Translations under genes and position numbers: made by a program
Shown here: positions 62,880-64,000 of the stretch, piece after piece
How the letters are laid out: the number at the start of each line of letters is the position of its first letter
Numbering within the stretch: position 1 is the stretch's first letter
Notes under the pieces: model-generated
The model's input: only the letters and a program-made list of their open reading frames with translations
What the model was told of the DNA's origin: nothing
The model's database searches: none
Source of the DNA: Lutibacter citreus
Lineage (GTDB): Bacteria > Bacteroidota > Bacteroidia > Flavobacteriales > Flavobacteriaceae
Length of the DNA: 64,000 nucleotides
NCBI RefSeq assembly: GCF_003260195.1
Contig: NZ_QEIH01000007.1
Location: forward strand, 248,001-312,000
Direction: 5' to 3'

Positions 62880-63350
62880 ATGAAATATTTATATTTAATT
62901 GGAATTCTATTAATTAGTTTTAATAGCTTTTCTCAAAAAAAAGAAACAAAAAAAATGTCGAAAAAAGTTATAAAAACGGAACAAGAGTGGAAACAAATTT
63001 TATCTCCTCAAGAGTATTTTGTTTTGCGTGAAAAAGGAACTGACAGAGCTAGTGAAGGTGGTTTAACTTCTCATTTTGAAAAAGGAACCTACCATTGTAG
63101 AGCCTGCGACACAAAACTTTTTAAATCTGGAAGTAAATTTGAATCACATTGTGGTTGGCCATCTTTTGATGATGCTATTGAAGGAACTGTTGAATTTGTT
63201 TTAGACAAAACACATGGTATGGTGAGAACAGAAATTATTTGTACTACGTGTAATGGTCACCTTGGTCATGTATTTAATGATGGACCAAAAGAAACAACGG
63301 GCCAAAGATATTGCGTGAATACTTCATCCATAAAATTTGTTAAAGACTAG
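62880..63350 (+). CDS. msrB: Periplasmic peptide-methionine (R)-S-oxide reductase
   Basis: 156 residues. An 18-residue signal peptide (ending FNSFSQ) exports it, unlike cytosolic MsrB. Zinc ligands CRAC (C73, C76) and CTTC (C121, C124), the catalytic Cys145 in RYCVNTSS, and HCGWPSF are intact. It repairs methionine-R-sulfoxide in envelope proteins. It lies 51 bases after the octaheme cytochrome, and they may share a transcript, but no reductase partner is present. Confidence 0.9.
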   Translation: MKYLYLIGILLISFNSFSQKKETKKMSKKVIKTEQEWKQILSPQEYFVLREKGTDRASEGGLTSHFEKGTYHCRACDTKLFKSGSKFESHCGWPSFDDAIEGTVEFVLDKTHGMVRTEIICTTCNGHLGHVFNDGPKETTGQRYCVNTSSIKFVKD

Positions 63351-63408
63351 AATAATTTATTTTAAATTTTAGAAATTACATTAAGGATCAATAAATAATA
63401 TTCGTGTA

Positions 63409-63453
63409 AAAAAATAAAACACCCAAAACTTAAAAAAGTTCTAGATGTTTTAT
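63409..63453. terminator. Imperfect intrinsic terminator between convergent genes
   Basis: AAAACA...AACTT pairs with AAGTT...TGTTTT, with wobble pairs in between and T-runs on either side. It separates msrB from the minus-strand reductase gene. Confidence 0.5.
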
Positions 63454-63470
63454 TAAACAAACAAATATCT

Positions 63471-64000
63471 CTAATTAATATTTTCTAAAATTGGTTCTGG
63501 AATAATAACTTTATTACTGTACATTTCCCATAGTTTATAACCACCAGCAATATTTACAGTATTTTTAATACCATTATGACGTAAAATTAATTCAGCCAAA
63601 TAACCTCTTAACCCCTTTTGACAGAAAATTAAAATTGGTTTATTTTGAGCTTTTATAGTTTTAATATGAGCTCTAATACCATCTAAAGGATAATTTACGG
63701 CTCCAGGAATAGTCCCTTTTTCATATTCTACTACATTTCTAACATCAAGTAACAAATAATCTGAATCCTTTTTTTCATTTAAATAAGATTCCAATTCTTC
63801 AACCGAAATTTGCGTACTATTATTATTTAATACATTTTCTGTTACATAACTAGTAACAACAATAGGATCTTTAGCTGGCGAATATGGAGGTGCATATGCT
63901 AAATCTAATTGTGCTAAATCTGTAATTTTTAACTTGGCATAAATAGCAGTACTTAAAACATCTATACGTTTATCTACTCCTACTTCACCAAATAATTCTG
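63471..64000 (-). CDS. CoA-disulfide reductase-like FAD enzyme, C-terminal part with rhodanese domain (5' end cut)
   Basis: The open frame continues to the window edge, well beyond the first visible ATG-like codon. Reading from 64000 it starts ELFGEVGVDKRIDVLSTAIYAKL and continues DLAQLDLAYAPPYSPAKDP, the end of a pyridine-nucleotide disulfide reductase dimerisation domain. A rhodanese domain follows (LLLDVRNVVEYEKGTIPGAVNYPLD, catalytic loop FCQKGLRG with the Cys). Such fusions reduce CoA disulfide or polysulfide. The FAD and NAD(P)H domains lie outside the window. Confidence 0.85.
   Translation of the reverse strand, partial: ELFGEVGVDKRIDVLSTAIYAKLKITDLAQLDLAYAPPYSPAKDPIVVTSYVTENVLNNNSTQISVEELESYLNEKKDSDYLLLDVRNVVEYEKGTIPGAVNYPLDGIRAHIKTIKAQNKPILIFCQKGLRGYLAELILRHNGIKNTVNIAGGYKLWEMYSNKVIIPEPILENIN

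Overview
The window is a strongly AT-rich chromosomal segment from a member of the Bacteroidetes, almost certainly a (probably marine) Flavobacteriaceae. The basis is TonB receptors with an N-terminal carboxypeptidase-regulatory-like domain, menaquinone genes, flavobacterial envelope families (TamB, LptD, MCE, SatD/DUF3307), A-rich ribosome-binding regions without Shine-Dalgarno sequences, and promoter boxes of the Bacteroidetes type (TTTG, about 19 bases, TAnnTTTG). A Lutibacter- or Polaribacter-like genus is a guess. I see no tRNA, rRNA, CRISPR array, insertion sequence or phage gene. Most of the window is ordinary housekeeping DNA; the accessory interest lies in metal transport and in a hydrogenase locus.

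Layout. 1-5.2 kb: a cut ThuA-type protein, a YebC-family regulator with a small zinc-ribbon membrane protein, a von Willebrand factor A protein, and menE. 5.2-9 kb: CPBP protease, menC and three small enzymes. 9-12 kb: a copper-type TonB receptor carrying the OprC-like CxxxM and HxM motifs, led by a small Cys/His membrane protein and a perfect consensus promoter. 11.8-15 kb: menA and a two-gene Fe-S electron-transfer unit. 15.4-21 kb: MCE protein, cell-wall amidase, LptD and RidA. 21-24.4 kb: pfkA-gap-mgsA and a sugar nucleotidyltransferase. 24.4-30 kb: TamB and divergent tsaD. 30-40.3 kb: uracil permease, a second TonB receptor with a His/Asp-rich loop, a His/Cys-rich exported protein, and a five-gene RND efflux operon with a perfect inverted repeat over its promoter. 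40.7-47 kb: a 2-oxoacid dehydrogenase E2, an MscS channel, a lipoprotein, and a purine uptake pair (Tsx-like channel plus NCS2 permease).

47.3-54.2 kb is the most unusual part: a soluble NAD(P)-linked [NiFe]-hydrogenase locus (group 3d type). It has two tandem HoxF diaphorase paralogues, a HoxU and HoxY fused into one polypeptide, HoxH and its maturation protease HoxW. Both HoxF copies have lost the acidic residue that usually follows Cys-Gly in the nucleotide-binding motif. No hyp maturation genes are in the window. 54.2-64 kb: DUF3307/SatD with a consensus promoter and 28-bp direct repeats upstream, YjbQ, LhgO, an MFS transporter, an M48 lipoprotein protease, an alpha/beta hydrolase, an octaheme cytochrome c with TPR repeats, periplasmic MsrB, and a cut CoA-disulfide-reductase-like protein.

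A recurrent oddity: three envelope genes (lptD, tamB and the His/Cys-rich exported protein) have no ATG, GTG or TTG in front of their signal peptide or membrane anchor. In each, an ATT AAA stands exactly where ATG AAA would be expected, suggesting AUU initiation. Two different palindromic repeat elements are also present, one translated in frame inside menE.
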